Of a stretch of 37,854 nucleotides of DNA, positions 27,859 to 35,757 are shown piece after piece. A program made the position numbers and the translations under genes. The notes beneath the pieces are model-generated. The model was not told the DNA's origin, made no database searches, and was given only the letters and a program-made list of their open reading frames with translations. The DNA is from an uncultured Acidobacteriota bacterium (GTDB lineage Bacteria; Acidobacteriota; Vicinamibacteria; Vicinamibacterales; UBA2999): assembly GCA_902826515.1 (NCBI GenBank), contig CADEFD010000025.1:1-37854 (forward strand). The letters run 5' to 3'. Each line of letters starts with the position of its first letter. The first letter of the stretch is position 1.

Positions 27859-28905
27859 CTAGCGCGAACCGCCCGGGCGGCTTTCGATCTCGACCTCTTC
27901 GGCGATGACTTCGCCGTCATCGGTCTTCATGTCGCCCTTCACGCGGACCTTCGTGCCCACGGTGAGGCTGGCGCACGTGCCGTGTTCGAAGGTCGTGTTG
28001 GCGTCGGTCACGACCTTGACCACGCCGGCCACCGTGAACGACAGGGCAGGGCAGGCGCCGCTCACCGCCGTGATCGTCGAGCGCCCTTCGACGCGGCGCG
28101 ACTTGAAGCGCACCCAGCTGGCGACGTTGGCGGTCGCGTCGTCGTCCTTGAAGCCGCGCGCCTGCACGCGCACGCCGACGGCGAGGTCGCCGCAGGCGCC
28201 GCCCACGAAGTTGGTGGCGGCGTTCACCTGCACGGCGGTGGACCCGAAGTAGATCGTGGCATCCGGGCAGGTGCCGGTGACCTGCGTGATGCGGCCTTCG
28301 CCCTCGCCGTAATGGCGGTGGCCCTTGATCTCGATGAGACGGGCGCGGTACCCGCCGCCGGTCGCCGGCACGGCCTTCACCTTGATCTTCGTGCCGACCT
28401 TGATCTGATCGCAGCCGGCGCCGCGATTGGCGGGCACGTACTTCGTGAGCGCGTCGGCCTTCACGGTGAGGCCATCCACGGTCAGCGTGACGTTCGGGCA
28501 GGTTCCCTGCACGTCGGTGACGCGGCCTTCCCCCTCGCCCTCACTCCCGTCTTCGATCTCGATCGTGGTGGCCACGACCGACAGGGCGCCGCCGCTGATC
28601 GTGAGCATGCCGCGCACTTCCACGAGCTGATTCGCGGCGAGCTGCCCGCAGCTCTGGCCGGCCGGGAAGGTCGTGCCGGCGTCGACCGTCACCGGGATAC
28701 CGGCAATCGTGAGCACGACCGCAGGGCACGTGCCCGTCACGGCGCTGATCGTGGCCTTGCCTTCGACCTGGAGCTGCTGGAAGGTGCCGGCCAGCGGGGC
28801 GGCGCCGAGCACGCGGTCCTGGAGCCCGAGTGCGTGCGCCCGTCCAGCCAGCATCAGCAGCGCCAATACAAAAATGCCGTGCTTCATCAGTCTCACCATG
28901 TTCAT
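27859..28905 (-). CDS. Secreted protein of four tandem cysteine-paired beta modules (DUF5666-like)
   Basis: A 348-residue protein with a signal peptide (MNMVRLMKHGIFVLALLMLA then AHA, cleavage after about residue 25). Four repeats of roughly 72-77 residues follow, each opening with an E-G-K/R-x-T-I-x-V-x-G-T-C-P pattern. Each contains short alternating hydrophobic strands and one more cysteine 25-29 residues on: Cys60/86, 136/165, 213/238 and 285/311. The strand pattern resembles DUF5666/OB-like repeats, which have no known function. The ATG at 28905 is favoured by the signal peptide and a GGAG site; the frame upstream is noncoding. Disulfides within each module in the periplasm or outside the cell are likely but inferred. 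Confidence 0.78.
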   Translation of the reverse strand: MNMVRLMKHGIFVLALLMLAGRAHALGLQDRVLGAAPLAGTFQQLQVEGKATISAVTGTCPAVVLTIAGIPVTVDAGTTFPAGQSCGQLAANQLVEVRGMLTISGGALSVVATTIEIEDGSEGEGEGRVTDVQGTCPNVTLTVDGLTVKADALTKYVPANRGAGCDQIKVGTKIKVKAVPATGGGYRARLIEIKGHRHYGEGEGRITQVTGTCPDATIYFGSTAVQVNAATNFVGGACGDLAVGVRVQARGFKDDDATANVASWVRFKSRRVEGRSTITAVSGACPALSFTVAGVVKVVTDANTTFEHGTCASLTVGTKVRVKGDMKTDDGEVIAEEVEIESRPGGSR

Positions 28906-29225
28906 GTCGCTCACTCCGCTCGAAAATGTAACCGGCGCTGGCATGTCCGACCGGGGCGAGTCGGCGCCGGTGCAGGACGAGCAAGACACGTTCCCACGCC
29001 TCGTCCCGGGCTCACGGGTCCCCTGATCGCAGGGAAATCGCCACCCCACGAACTGAGAGCGCGCGGCGGGCCGTCGCGGAACAACGAAACCGAGCACGAA
29101 CTACCACTCCCGGTGTACGGAAACCCATCACTCGGCGAGGCCCGGCGGCGTTTGAACAGTCGTTTGACTCACATCTCGGCGCGGATGTACCGTGATCAGT
29201 CGGCCTATCGAGGGGCCACGTCACT
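28906..29225. other. 320-base divergent intergenic region
   Basis: No gene is seen here. The half next to the secreted-protein gene contains a long inverted repeat (ACCGGCGC at 28931-28938 and GCGCCGGT at 28964-28971, with inner arms CCGAC/GTCGG). A second repeat is GGACGAG (28975-28981)/CTCGTCC (29000-29006). The other half carries the probable promoter of the large oxidoreductase. A TACATT hexamer on the minus strand near 28925 is a possible -10 for the secreted protein, without a good -35. Confidence 0.5.
29164..29193 (+). promoter_or_regulatory. Possible promoter of the large oxidoreductase gene
   Basis: TTGACT (29164-29169), an 18-base spacer and TACCGT (29188-29193). The geometry and hexamers are like those of the thiS promoter. 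Initiation near 29200 gives a leader of about 25 bases, which contains a GAGGGG ribosome-binding site about 10 bases before the ATG. Confidence 0.4.
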
Positions 29226-32200
29226 ATGAGCGCCGCGCCTTCTGCTGTCGACCGTCTGGGACTGCCCGAGTTCACGTTCGCGGACCTGCACGAGCCCGCC
29301 CGCCTCGCCGATCTGTACGGCCGGTTCATCGCCGAGGTCGTCGGGACCGAGCCGGCGCTCTGGGAACGCTGGCAGGCGCAGGCCGCCGCGCCGCCGGGCC
29401 CGGTGGACCGCTCGGCGCTGCTCGTCGCGCTCGCGCCGCACGTGAGCCGCTTCATCGCGAAGCTCTTCGCCGTGGGCCCGGAGGCCGAGGTGCTCGCCGC
29501 GACCACCCGCGCGTACGACGACCTCTTCCGCTTCAAGATCGACTTCGTGCGCCGCCGCGCCCTGCCGCTGCTCAAGGGCGGCGCGCCGGTGCCCGTCACC
29601 GCTGAGGATCACGCGTACGTGGACGCGATCCTCGCCGGCGCCGCCGACGCCGGCGCCCGTGAGCTGCTCGTCGCGCGCGCCGGCTGCGCGCTGCTCGATC
29701 GCGACGAGGCCGCGCGCGGCTCGGGCGACGAATCCGCGAAGGCCGCCCTGGCCGCCGAGATCGACGCCCTGAAGCGCTGGTGCGCGGCGCACCTGCGCCA
29801 TCCCGCCTTCCGCGACTGGGTGGTCTTCAAGTTCCCCGAGACGCTCGACTTCGAGCACCTCGTGCACATCACGCGGCCCGACCCGGCGCTGCCGAACGTG
29901 GTGGCCGGCCCCGACGCGCTGCTGCGCCGCCGCGACGGCTTCGCGCTCACCGACCCGCGTTACTCGACGCGCGAGGTGCTGAGCGAAGTGCACTACTGCG
30001 TGCTCTGCCACGAGCGCGACAAGGACAGCTGCAGCAAGGGCATCACCGACAAGCAGGGCGCCCTCACCTCGAACCCGCTCGGCATTCCGCTTGCCGGCTG
30101 CCCGCTCGACGAGAAGATCTCGGAGATGCACCTGCTGCGCAAGCGCGGCGACGTGCTCGGCGCGCTGGCCCTCGTGATGATCGACAATCCGATGTGTCCG
30201 GGCACCGGCCACCGGATCTGCAACGACTGCATGAAGGCCTGCATCTACCAGAAGCAGGAACCGGTCAACATCCCGCAGATCGAAACCGGCGCCCTCACGG
30301 ACGTGCTCGGCCTGCCGTGGGGCGTCGAGATCTACGGCCTGCTCACGCGCTGGAATCCCCTCAACCACGCGCGGCCGCACGCGCTGCCCTACAACGGGAA
30401 GAACGTGCTCGTCGTGGGTCTCGGCCCGGCCGGCTACACGTTGTCGCACTACCTGCTGAACGAAGGCTTCGGCGTGGTCGCCATCGACGGCCTGAAGATC
30501 GAGCCGCCCGATCCGGCGCTCGCCGGCGGCCCCGGCGTGCCGCCGCAGCCAATCGCGCGCTGGTCCGACATCTACCGCCCGCTCGACCAACGCGTGCTCG
30601 AAGGGTTCGGCGGCGTGTCCGAGTACGGCATCACCGTGCGCTGGGACAAGAACTTCCTGTCGCTCATCCATCTGACGCTGGCGCGGCGCACGCGGCTCAG
30701 GATCTACGGCGGCATCCGCTTCGGCGGCGCCCTGCCCATCGACGACGCCTGGGCGCACGGCATCGACCACGTGGCGATTGCCGCCGGCGCCGGCCGTCCG
30801 ACGATCATCGACATCAAGAACAACCTGATCCGCGGAATCCGCAAGGCCAGCGACTTCCTGATGGCGCTGCAGCTCACCGGCGCCTTCAAGGCCGATGCGC
30901 TGTCGAACCTCCAGGCGCGGCTGCCGGCGGTGGTCATCGGCGGCGGCCTCACCGGCGTCGACACGGCCACGGAACTGTTCGCGTACTACCCGCTGCAGGT
31001 CGAGAAGATGCTCGACCGCTATGAGGCGCTGGCCGCGACGGTGGGCGACGCCGAGGTGCGGCGGACCTTCGACGACGAGGAGCGCGGCATCCTCGACGAG
31101 TTCCTCGGGCACGGCCGCGCCGTGCGCGCCGAACGTGCCCGCGCGGCGGCGGCCGGCGAGGCCCCCGACTTCGTGCCGCTCGTGCGGCAGTGGGGCGGCG
31201 TCACGCTGGCCTATCGCAAGCGGCTGCAGGACGCGCCGGCCTACCGTCTGAACCACGAGGAAGTGGCCAAGGCGCTCGAGGAAGGCATCACGTTCGCCGA
31301 GAACCTCGAGCCGGTCGAAGCCGTGCCCGACGCCTTCGGCCACGTGCGGGCGATGATCTTCAAGAGCCCCGGCGGCCCGGTCGAGCTGCCGGCGCGCACC
31401 GTGCTCGTGGCGGCCGGAACGGCGCCGAACGTGACCTACGAGAAGGAACATCCCGGCTCGTTCACGCTCGACGGCAAGGCGAAGTTCTTCAAGGGCTACC
31501 GCGTCGAACGCGACGCCTCCGGCGTGCGCACGCTCGTCGAGGACGCCCAGGGCTTCTTCACCTCCTACGCGCGCGAGGGCCGCTTCGTCAGCTACTACGG
31601 CGACAACCATCCGCGCTACAACGGCAACGTCGTCAAGGCGATGGCGTCGGCCAAACACGGCTACCACCACGTGGTGGCCCTCTTTGCCGAACAGCTCGCC
31701 GCGCTCGATCCGGCGGCCCAGCCGGCGCGGGACGCGGCGTGGCACGCGCTCGTCGCGCGCTTCGACCACGAGCTGCTCGCCCGCGTCGAACGCGTAGACC
31801 GGCTGACGCCGACGATCATCGAAGTGATCGTGAAGGCGCCGGCCGCCGCCCGGTATTTCGAACCCGGGCAGTTCTACCGCCTCCAGAACTTCGAACGCGG
31901 CAGCGCCCGCCTGACGACCGACGGCCACGTGTCGTCGCTCGTCATGGAAGGCATCGCCCTCACCGGTGCGTGGGTGGACCGTGAGCAGGGACTCCTGTCG
32001 CTCATCACGCTCGAGATGGGCGTGTCGAGCCGGCTCTGCGGCTACCTGCAGCCCGGCGAGCCGGTGGTCGTGATGGGCCCGACGGGCGCGCCCACCGAGA
32101 TCCCCGACGGCGAGGCCGTGCTGCTCGCCGGCGGCGGCCTGGGCAACGCCGTGCTCTTCTCGATCGCCCGCGCGCTCAAGGCGCGCGGCAACCGCGTGCT

Positions 32201-32762
32201 CTACTTCGCCGGCTACAAGAACGGCGCCGATCTCTTCAAGCGCGAAGACATCGAGGCGGCGACCGATCAGGTGATCTGGGCCACCGACACCGGCGTCGAG
32301 ATTCCGCCTGGCCGCCCGCAGGACCGGCACTTCCGCGGGAACATCGTGCAGGCGATGGTGGCCTACGCCGAAGGCCGCCTGGGCGAGACCGTGGTCCCGC
32401 TGCCGTCGGTCTCGCGCATCATCGCCATCGGGTCCGACCGCATGATGCACGCGGTGCAGGGGGCGCGGCACGGCGTGCTGGCGCCGCATCTCACGCGTCA
32501 CGTCGCCATCGGCAGCATCAACTCGCCGATGCAGTGCATGATGAAGGAAGTGTGCGCGCAGTGCCTGCAGCGCCACGTCGATCCGGCGACCGGCCGCGAG
32601 GAGTTCGTCTTCTCCTGCTACAACCAGGATCAGGAACTCGACCGCGTGGACTTCGCCAACCTGCGGGCGCGCCTCAAGCAGAACAGCGTGCAGGAGCGCA
32701 TCGCCGATCTGTGGCTGGCGCACGTCCTGGCGCAGGCACCGCAGCCGCTCGCGCACGTGTAA
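29226..32762 (+). CDS. Single-chain flavo-iron-sulfur oxidoreductase: GltD/NfnB-like half fused to PyrK/NfnA-like half
   Basis: An 1178-residue cytoplasmic protein. Residues 1 to about 245 are helical and unrecognised. Cys258, 261, 269, 292, 324, 332, 335 and 339 form two likely [4Fe-4S] sites of the glutamate-synthase small-subunit type (CVLC...C, CNDCMKAC). Then come an FAD motif VVGLGPAGYTLS near residue 395 and a second dinucleotide motif VVIGGGLTGVDTATE near 570. That domain holds an unusual charged insert (about 591-685). From about 848 an FNR-like domain follows (FEPGQFYRLQNF, LAGGGLGNAV) and ends with Cys1104, 1110, 1113 and 1131, a PyrK-like [2Fe-2S] set. NfnAB, a bifurcating ferredoxin/NAD/NADP enzyme, has the same two halves as separate subunits. 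Its substrates are unknown. Confidence 0.85.
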   Translation: MSAAPSAVDRLGLPEFTFADLHEPARLADLYGRFIAEVVGTEPALWERWQAQAAAPPGPVDRSALLVALAPHVSRFIAKLFAVGPEAEVLAATTRAYDDLFRFKIDFVRRRALPLLKGGAPVPVTAEDHAYVDAILAGAADAGARELLVARAGCALLDRDEAARGSGDESAKAALAAEIDALKRWCAAHLRHPAFRDWVVFKFPETLDFEHLVHITRPDPALPNVVAGPDALLRRRDGFALTDPRYSTREVLSEVHYCVLCHERDKDSCSKGITDKQGALTSNPLGIPLAGCPLDEKISEMHLLRKRGDVLGALALVMIDNPMCPGTGHRICNDCMKACIYQKQEPVNIPQIETGALTDVLGLPWGVEIYGLLTRWNPLNHARPHALPYNGKNVLVVGLGPAGYTLSHYLLNEGFGVVAIDGLKIEPPDPALAGGPGVPPQPIARWSDIYRPLDQRVLEGFGGVSEYGITVRWDKNFLSLIHLTLARRTRLRIYGGIRFGGALPIDDAWAHGIDHVAIAAGAGRPTIIDIKNNLIRGIRKASDFLMALQLTGAFKADALSNLQARLPAVVIGGGLTGVDTATELFAYYPLQVEKMLDRYEALAATVGDAEVRRTFDDEERGILDEFLGHGRAVRAERARAAAAGEAPDFVPLVRQWGGVTLAYRKRLQDAPAYRLNHEEVAKALEEGITFAENLEPVEAVPDAFGHVRAMIFKSPGGPVELPARTVLVAAGTAPNVTYEKEHPGSFTLDGKAKFFKGYRVERDASGVRTLVEDAQGFFTSYAREGRFVSYYGDNHPRYNGNVVKAMASAKHGYHHVVALFAEQLAALDPAAQPARDAAWHALVARFDHELLARVERVDRLTPTIIEVIVKAPAAARYFEPGQFYRLQNFERGSARLTTDGHVSSLVMEGIALTGAWVDREQGLLSLITLEMGVSSRLCGYLQPGEPVVVMGPTGAPTEIPDGEAVLLAGGGLGNAVLFSIARALKARGNRVLYFAGYKNGADLFKREDIEAATDQVIWATDTGVEIPPGRPQDRHFRGNIVQAMVAYAEGRLGETVVPLPSVSRIIAIGSDRMMHAVQGARHGVLAPHLTRHVAIGSINSPMQCMMKEVCAQCLQRHVDPATGREEFVFSCYNQDQELDRVDFANLRARLKQNSVQERIADLWLAHVLAQAPQPLAHV

Positions 32763-32781
32763 CCCGCCTTCGCCACTTCGT

Positions 32782-32814
32782 GGCTTCGGCGAGGCTTCGG
32801 CGAGGCTTCGGCGA
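32782..32814. repeat. Three tandem copies of an 11-base unit
   Basis: GGCTTCGGCGA is repeated three times exactly (32782-32792, 32793-32803, 32804-32814). Just before it, CGCC-TTC-GCCAC-TTC-GTGGC-TTC-GGCG makes a hairpin with symmetric TTC interruptions. The array lies between the oxidoreductase and kinase genes, 20 bases after the stop. It may act as a transcript end or be a dispersed intergenic repeat. Confidence 0.85.
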
Positions 32815-32841
32815 GACTACTGCGCGCCTGACGGCTCGCAG

Positions 32842-32847
32842 TAGACT
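32842..32847 (+). promoter_or_regulatory. Possible -10 element for a leaderless kinase transcript
   Basis: TAGACT (4/6 to the -10 consensus) ends exactly 6 bases before the kinase GTG, so transcription would begin at or next to the start codon. No -35 is seen and no ribosome-binding site fits. The same spacing occurs before marR and glk. Confidence 0.35.
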
Positions 32848-32853
32848 GGGCGG

Positions 32854-34560
32854 GTGCTGACCCCCGGCCACGTCATCGACGGCCGCTACGAGATCCTGGG
32901 CCCGCTTGGCGCCGGCGGAATGGGGCAGATCTACAAGGCGCGCCGCGTCACGCTCGGCGACGAGGTGGCGCTCAAGGTGCTGCTCTCGCCCGAGGCCGAT
33001 CGCGAGGCGCGCGAACGGTTCCTGCGCGAGAGCCGGGCCTCGGCGCAGCTGCGCCACCCGCACATCGTCTCGATTCTCGACTTCGACATGGACGCCGACG
33101 GCCGGCCGTTCCTCGTCATGGAACTGCTGAGCGGGCCGAGCCTGCGCGACGAGATCGACCTCGCCGGCGCGCTCGGGCCGGCCCGCGCGGCCGAGGTGCT
33201 GCGTGTGGTGGCGAGCGCCGTGCAGCTTGCGCACGATCACGGCATCACGCACCGCGACCTGAAGCCGGCCAATATCGTGGCCCACCGCTACGGCTCGGGC
33301 GACCGCGTCTACAAGGTGATCGACTTCGGCCTGGCGTCGGTGGCCACGGCGCCCGACGTCACGCGCCTCACGCTGCCGTTCACGTTCCTCGGCACGATCG
33401 CCTATTCACCGCCCGAGCAGCTCGCCGGCGAGGCCGTGAGCGCGGCGTCCGACCAGTATTCGCTCGCCGTCGTCGCCTACGAAATGCTGACGGGGAAACG
33501 TCCGTTCGAGGCACCCGAGCCGATGGCGCTCGCCCAGCAGGTCATGACCGGCACGACCTCGCCGCCCTCGTCGGTCCGCCCGGGCCTGCCGCCGGGTGTC
33601 GATGCCGTCATCGCGCGCGGCATGACGCGGGTGCCCGGCGAGCGCTGGCCGAGTGTGTCGGCGTTCGTCGACGCGCTGCTCGAGGCGCTCGATGCGGCGC
33701 GCCCGCCGGATGAGGCCGGCGGGACGCTCGACGGCGACGGCCTGCTCTCGCGGTACGACCTCGGCGACGTGCTCGGTCCGGGCCGACTCGGCAGCATCGT
33801 CAGGCGCGGCACCCATCGCGCGCTGTCGATTCCCGTCGCCATCCGCCATCTGAAACGCGACGGGCAGACGCAGTGGGAGGCGCTGCGCGCCCGGTTCCTG
33901 CAGGAGGCGCGCACGCTGCAGGTGCGGCATGCCCATCTGCTCAACGTGCGTGACTACGGCGAGGATGCGAGCGGCGTCTTCGTCGTGACCGATCTCGTGG
34001 ATGGACCGAGCCTGCGCGCGGTGCTCGCCGGCGGGGCACTCGACTGGACGCGGGCGCGGCGGATGATCCTGCAGATGACCGACGCCGCCGGCGCGCTGCA
34101 CCGCCACGGCGGCCTGCTCACCGGCGTCAATCCCGATACGATCCGCGTCACCGGCGAGGCCGGCGCCGAACATCTCGTGCTCACGAGCGGCGGCATCCGC
34201 GCCCTCACCGACGTGCTGGCGACGATGCGCGAGACGCAGCTGCGCGGCGTCGAGTCGAGCGAGCTCGAGCTGCCGTATCTGGCGCCTGAGGTGCTCACCG
34301 GACGCCCGCCCGATGCGCGCGCCGACCTCTTCACGATCGGCGTCGTGGCGTATCAGCTCGTCGCGGGCCGGCTGCCGTTCCAGGCGCCGACTTTGCCCGA
34401 GCTCATCGGCACGATGTTCGCCGGCGCGCCGCCCGCCATCGCCGGGGCGGGCGTGCCGGCAACGGCCGCCGCCGCCATCGCGCGGTGCCTGGCGGCCGAT
34501 CCGGCCGCGCGCGGCACCCTTGCCGAACTGCAGGTCGCCGTGCGTCAGGCCGCGGCCTGA
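32854..34560 (+). CDS. Hanks-type Ser/Thr kinase with tandem C-terminal pseudokinase
   Basis: A 568-residue soluble protein. The first domain (about residues 8-275) is a complete kinase: GAGGMG loop, Lys41 in VALK, catalytic HRDLKPAN (Asp135, Lys137) and DFG from Asp157, followed by GTIAYSPPEQL. A second kinase fold (about 298-565) keeps the overall pattern (YDLGDVLG, LPYLAPEVLTGRPPDARADLFTIGVVAYQLVAGRLPF) but lacks catalytic residues. VAIK becomes VAIR (Arg331), the HRD Asp aligns with Gly424, the metal-binding Asn with Thr429, and DFG reads SGG at 445-447. There is no membrane segment or sensor domain. The pseudokinase may regulate the first domain or recruit substrates. The start is GTG; the 3' end overlaps convergent doxX by 16 bases. 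Confidence 0.9.
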   Translation: MLTPGHVIDGRYEILGPLGAGGMGQIYKARRVTLGDEVALKVLLSPEADREARERFLRESRASAQLRHPHIVSILDFDMDADGRPFLVMELLSGPSLRDEIDLAGALGPARAAEVLRVVASAVQLAHDHGITHRDLKPANIVAHRYGSGDRVYKVIDFGLASVATAPDVTRLTLPFTFLGTIAYSPPEQLAGEAVSAASDQYSLAVVAYEMLTGKRPFEAPEPMALAQQVMTGTTSPPSSVRPGLPPGVDAVIARGMTRVPGERWPSVSAFVDALLEALDAARPPDEAGGTLDGDGLLSRYDLGDVLGPGRLGSIVRRGTHRALSIPVAIRHLKRDGQTQWEALRARFLQEARTLQVRHAHLLNVRDYGEDASGVFVVTDLVDGPSLRAVLAGGALDWTRARRMILQMTDAAGALHRHGGLLTGVNPDTIRVTGEAGAEHLVLTSGGIRALTDVLATMRETQLRGVESSELELPYLAPEVLTGRPPDARADLFTIGVVAYQLVAGRLPFQAPTLPELIGTMFAGAPPAIAGAGVPATAAAAIARCLAADPAARGTLAELQVAVRQAAA

Positions 34561-35033
34561 CGTCCCGACGCGTCGTCGCGGGCGCTCTGCTCAGAGACCC
34601 CGACGAGCCAGCCGTCCACTGACGCGGCGCCGCCGCCCTTCACGATGAGCGGCAGCGCGAGCGCCAGCACCAGCAGGTGGTACTCGAAGCCTTCGCCGCC
34701 CTGGGCCCCCGTCCAGTTCATGAAGAAACCATGCGGCAGGTGCGCGAACCACACCGCGCCGACCATCACCGCGGCGACGCCGAACGCCGTGAGCCGCGTG
34801 GCCAGGCCGGCGATGAGCGCCAGCGCGCCGATCGACTCGGCGGCGATGACCAGCCAGCCCACCGGCGCCGGCATGCCGAGCGTGCCGGTGAAGAAGCCCA
34901 TGGTGCCGGTGAAGCCGTAGCCGCCGAACAGGCCGAACAGCTTCTGCGCCCCATGCGGCAGCATCACCGCGCCGAGCACGAGGCGCTGGAAGAGGCGGGT
35001 GGTGGAATCATCGGTCGAGAGGAAGCGCAGCAT
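34545..35033 (-). CDS. DoxX-family membrane protein
   Basis: A 162-residue protein with about four membrane helices, matching the DoxX pattern. It has an N-terminal LVLGAVMLPHGAQKLFGLFGGYG, then GMPAPVGWLVIAAESIGALALIAGLATRLTA and AVWFAHLPHGFFMNW before a last hydrophobic segment. DoxX-like proteins are membrane subunits or partners in thiol and quinone redox stress responses; the substrate is unknown here. It has a good CCGGAG ribosome-binding site and lies directly downstream of the marR gene on the same strand, behind its own operator copy. Confidence 0.88.
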   Translation of the reverse strand: MLRFLSTDDSTTRLFQRLVLGAVMLPHGAQKLFGLFGGYGFTGTMGFFTGTLGMPAPVGWLVIAAESIGALALIAGLATRLTAFGVAAVMVGAVWFAHLPHGFFMNWTGAQGGEGFEYHLLVLALALPLIVKGGGAASVDGWLVGVSEQSARDDASGRQAAA

Positions 35034-35055
35034 GGCGAAGTCTCCGGAGGCACAG

Positions 35056-35111
35056 GTCCGCGGTCATCGCGGACGTGATAGTTGCGTGAACGATCGTCGT
35101 TGAAACGAATA
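35056..35111 (-). promoter_or_regulatory. doxX promoter with MarR-like operator
   Basis: On the plus strand TCGTCGTT-GA-AACGAATA (35094-35111) matches the marR palindrome at 16 of 18 positions. It overlaps a minus-strand -35-like TTCAAC (35099-35104), which is 18 bases from TATCAC (35075-35080). Just downstream in the transcript is a perfect 7-base hairpin GTCCGCG/CGCGGAC (35056-35074). Control of doxX by the adjacent MarR protein is likely. Confidence 0.6.
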
Positions 35112-35152
35112 AATGCGGTGACGAGTAGGATGCCGGTGTCATGGCGGTCGTG

Positions 35153-35710
35153 TCAGCGGGCGCGGGTCCGCGTGGCGGCTGACGGCGCGGCGGGCGCCCG
35201 GCCGCCAGCCCGCGCGGCCCGGGCGGATGTGCCGGGTGCGGTGGGCGCGGCAGGGGTGCGGGCCAGTTCGAGAAGTGTCGTGAGTGACGTGAGCCGGGCG
35301 GCCGGGACGTGCGCGAGGGCCCGATCCACGGCATCGCGCACCGGCCCGTCGAGTGTGTCGAGCAGCGCCAGGCCCTGACGCGTGATGCGGGTCGTGACCA
35401 CCCGGCGATCGCTGTGTTCGCGGGCACGCACCAGCAGGCCGCGCGTCTCGAGGCGGTCGAGCAGGCGCGTCACGTCAGGGTCGTGGGTCACAAGACGCGT
35501 GGCCACTTCCGAACACGTGTGGCCCTCCGTGCCGGCGCCGCGCAGGATGCGCAGCACGTTGTACTGCGCCTCCGAGAGTTTGTGCGGCCTGAGCACGAGC
35601 GCCACGCCGCGCGCGAGCTGGTCGGCGGTGCGGATGAGGTTCAGGTACGCCTCTTCCGCCGGGCTGGCGAACGGCCGGCGCTGGCGAAGGTCGTCCTGGA
35701 GGCGTCCCAT
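35153..35710 (-). CDS. MarR-family transcriptional regulator
   Basis: A 185-residue winged-helix regulator. A dimerisation helix region (AEEAYLNLIRTADQLARGVALVL) leads to the HTH (LSEAQYNVLRIL, CSEVATRLVTHDPDVTRLLDRLETRGL) and the wing REHSDRRVVTTRIT. The C-terminal 30 residues are an Ala/Pro/Arg-rich tail unlike most MarR proteins. The frame can be extended to a TTG at 35746, but that codon is part of the TTGACA -35 box, so MGRLQDD at 35710 is the start. It probably represses itself and doxX. The ligand is unknown. Confidence 0.9.
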   Translation of the reverse strand: MGRLQDDLRQRRPFASPAEEAYLNLIRTADQLARGVALVLRPHKLSEAQYNVLRILRGAGTEGHTCSEVATRLVTHDPDVTRLLDRLETRGLLVRAREHSDRRVVTTRITRQGLALLDTLDGPVRDAVDRALAHVPAARLTSLTTLLELARTPAAPTAPGTSARAARAGGRAPAAPSAATRTRAR

Positions 35711-35716
35711 GTCCAG

Positions 35717-35746
35717 ACGATAGTCGTTGAAACGACTACATGTCAA
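35717..35746 (-). promoter_or_regulatory. marR promoter with perfect palindromic operator, leaderless start
   Basis: TTGACA (35741-35746), 18 bases, TATCGT (35717-35722) on the minus strand. The spacer and the edge of the -10 are occupied by the perfect 18-base palindrome TAGTCGTTGAAACGACTA (35721-35738, plus-strand reading). The -10 ends 6 bases before the ATG, so the transcript probably starts at the start codon. Bound repressor would block polymerase. Confidence 0.75.
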
Positions 35747-35757
35747 CCCCGGCGCCG

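Noticed and set aside
29205-32756. A long open frame of over 1100 codons opposite the large oxidoreductase gene
   Set aside because: It is a high-GC shadow: rich in Arg, His, Ala and Val with no recognisable domain, whereas the plus strand encodes clear cofactor motifs.
35711-35746. TTG start giving MarR twelve extra residues
   Set aside because: The TTG is part of the TTGACA -35 box, and the codons would lie across the operator palindrome.
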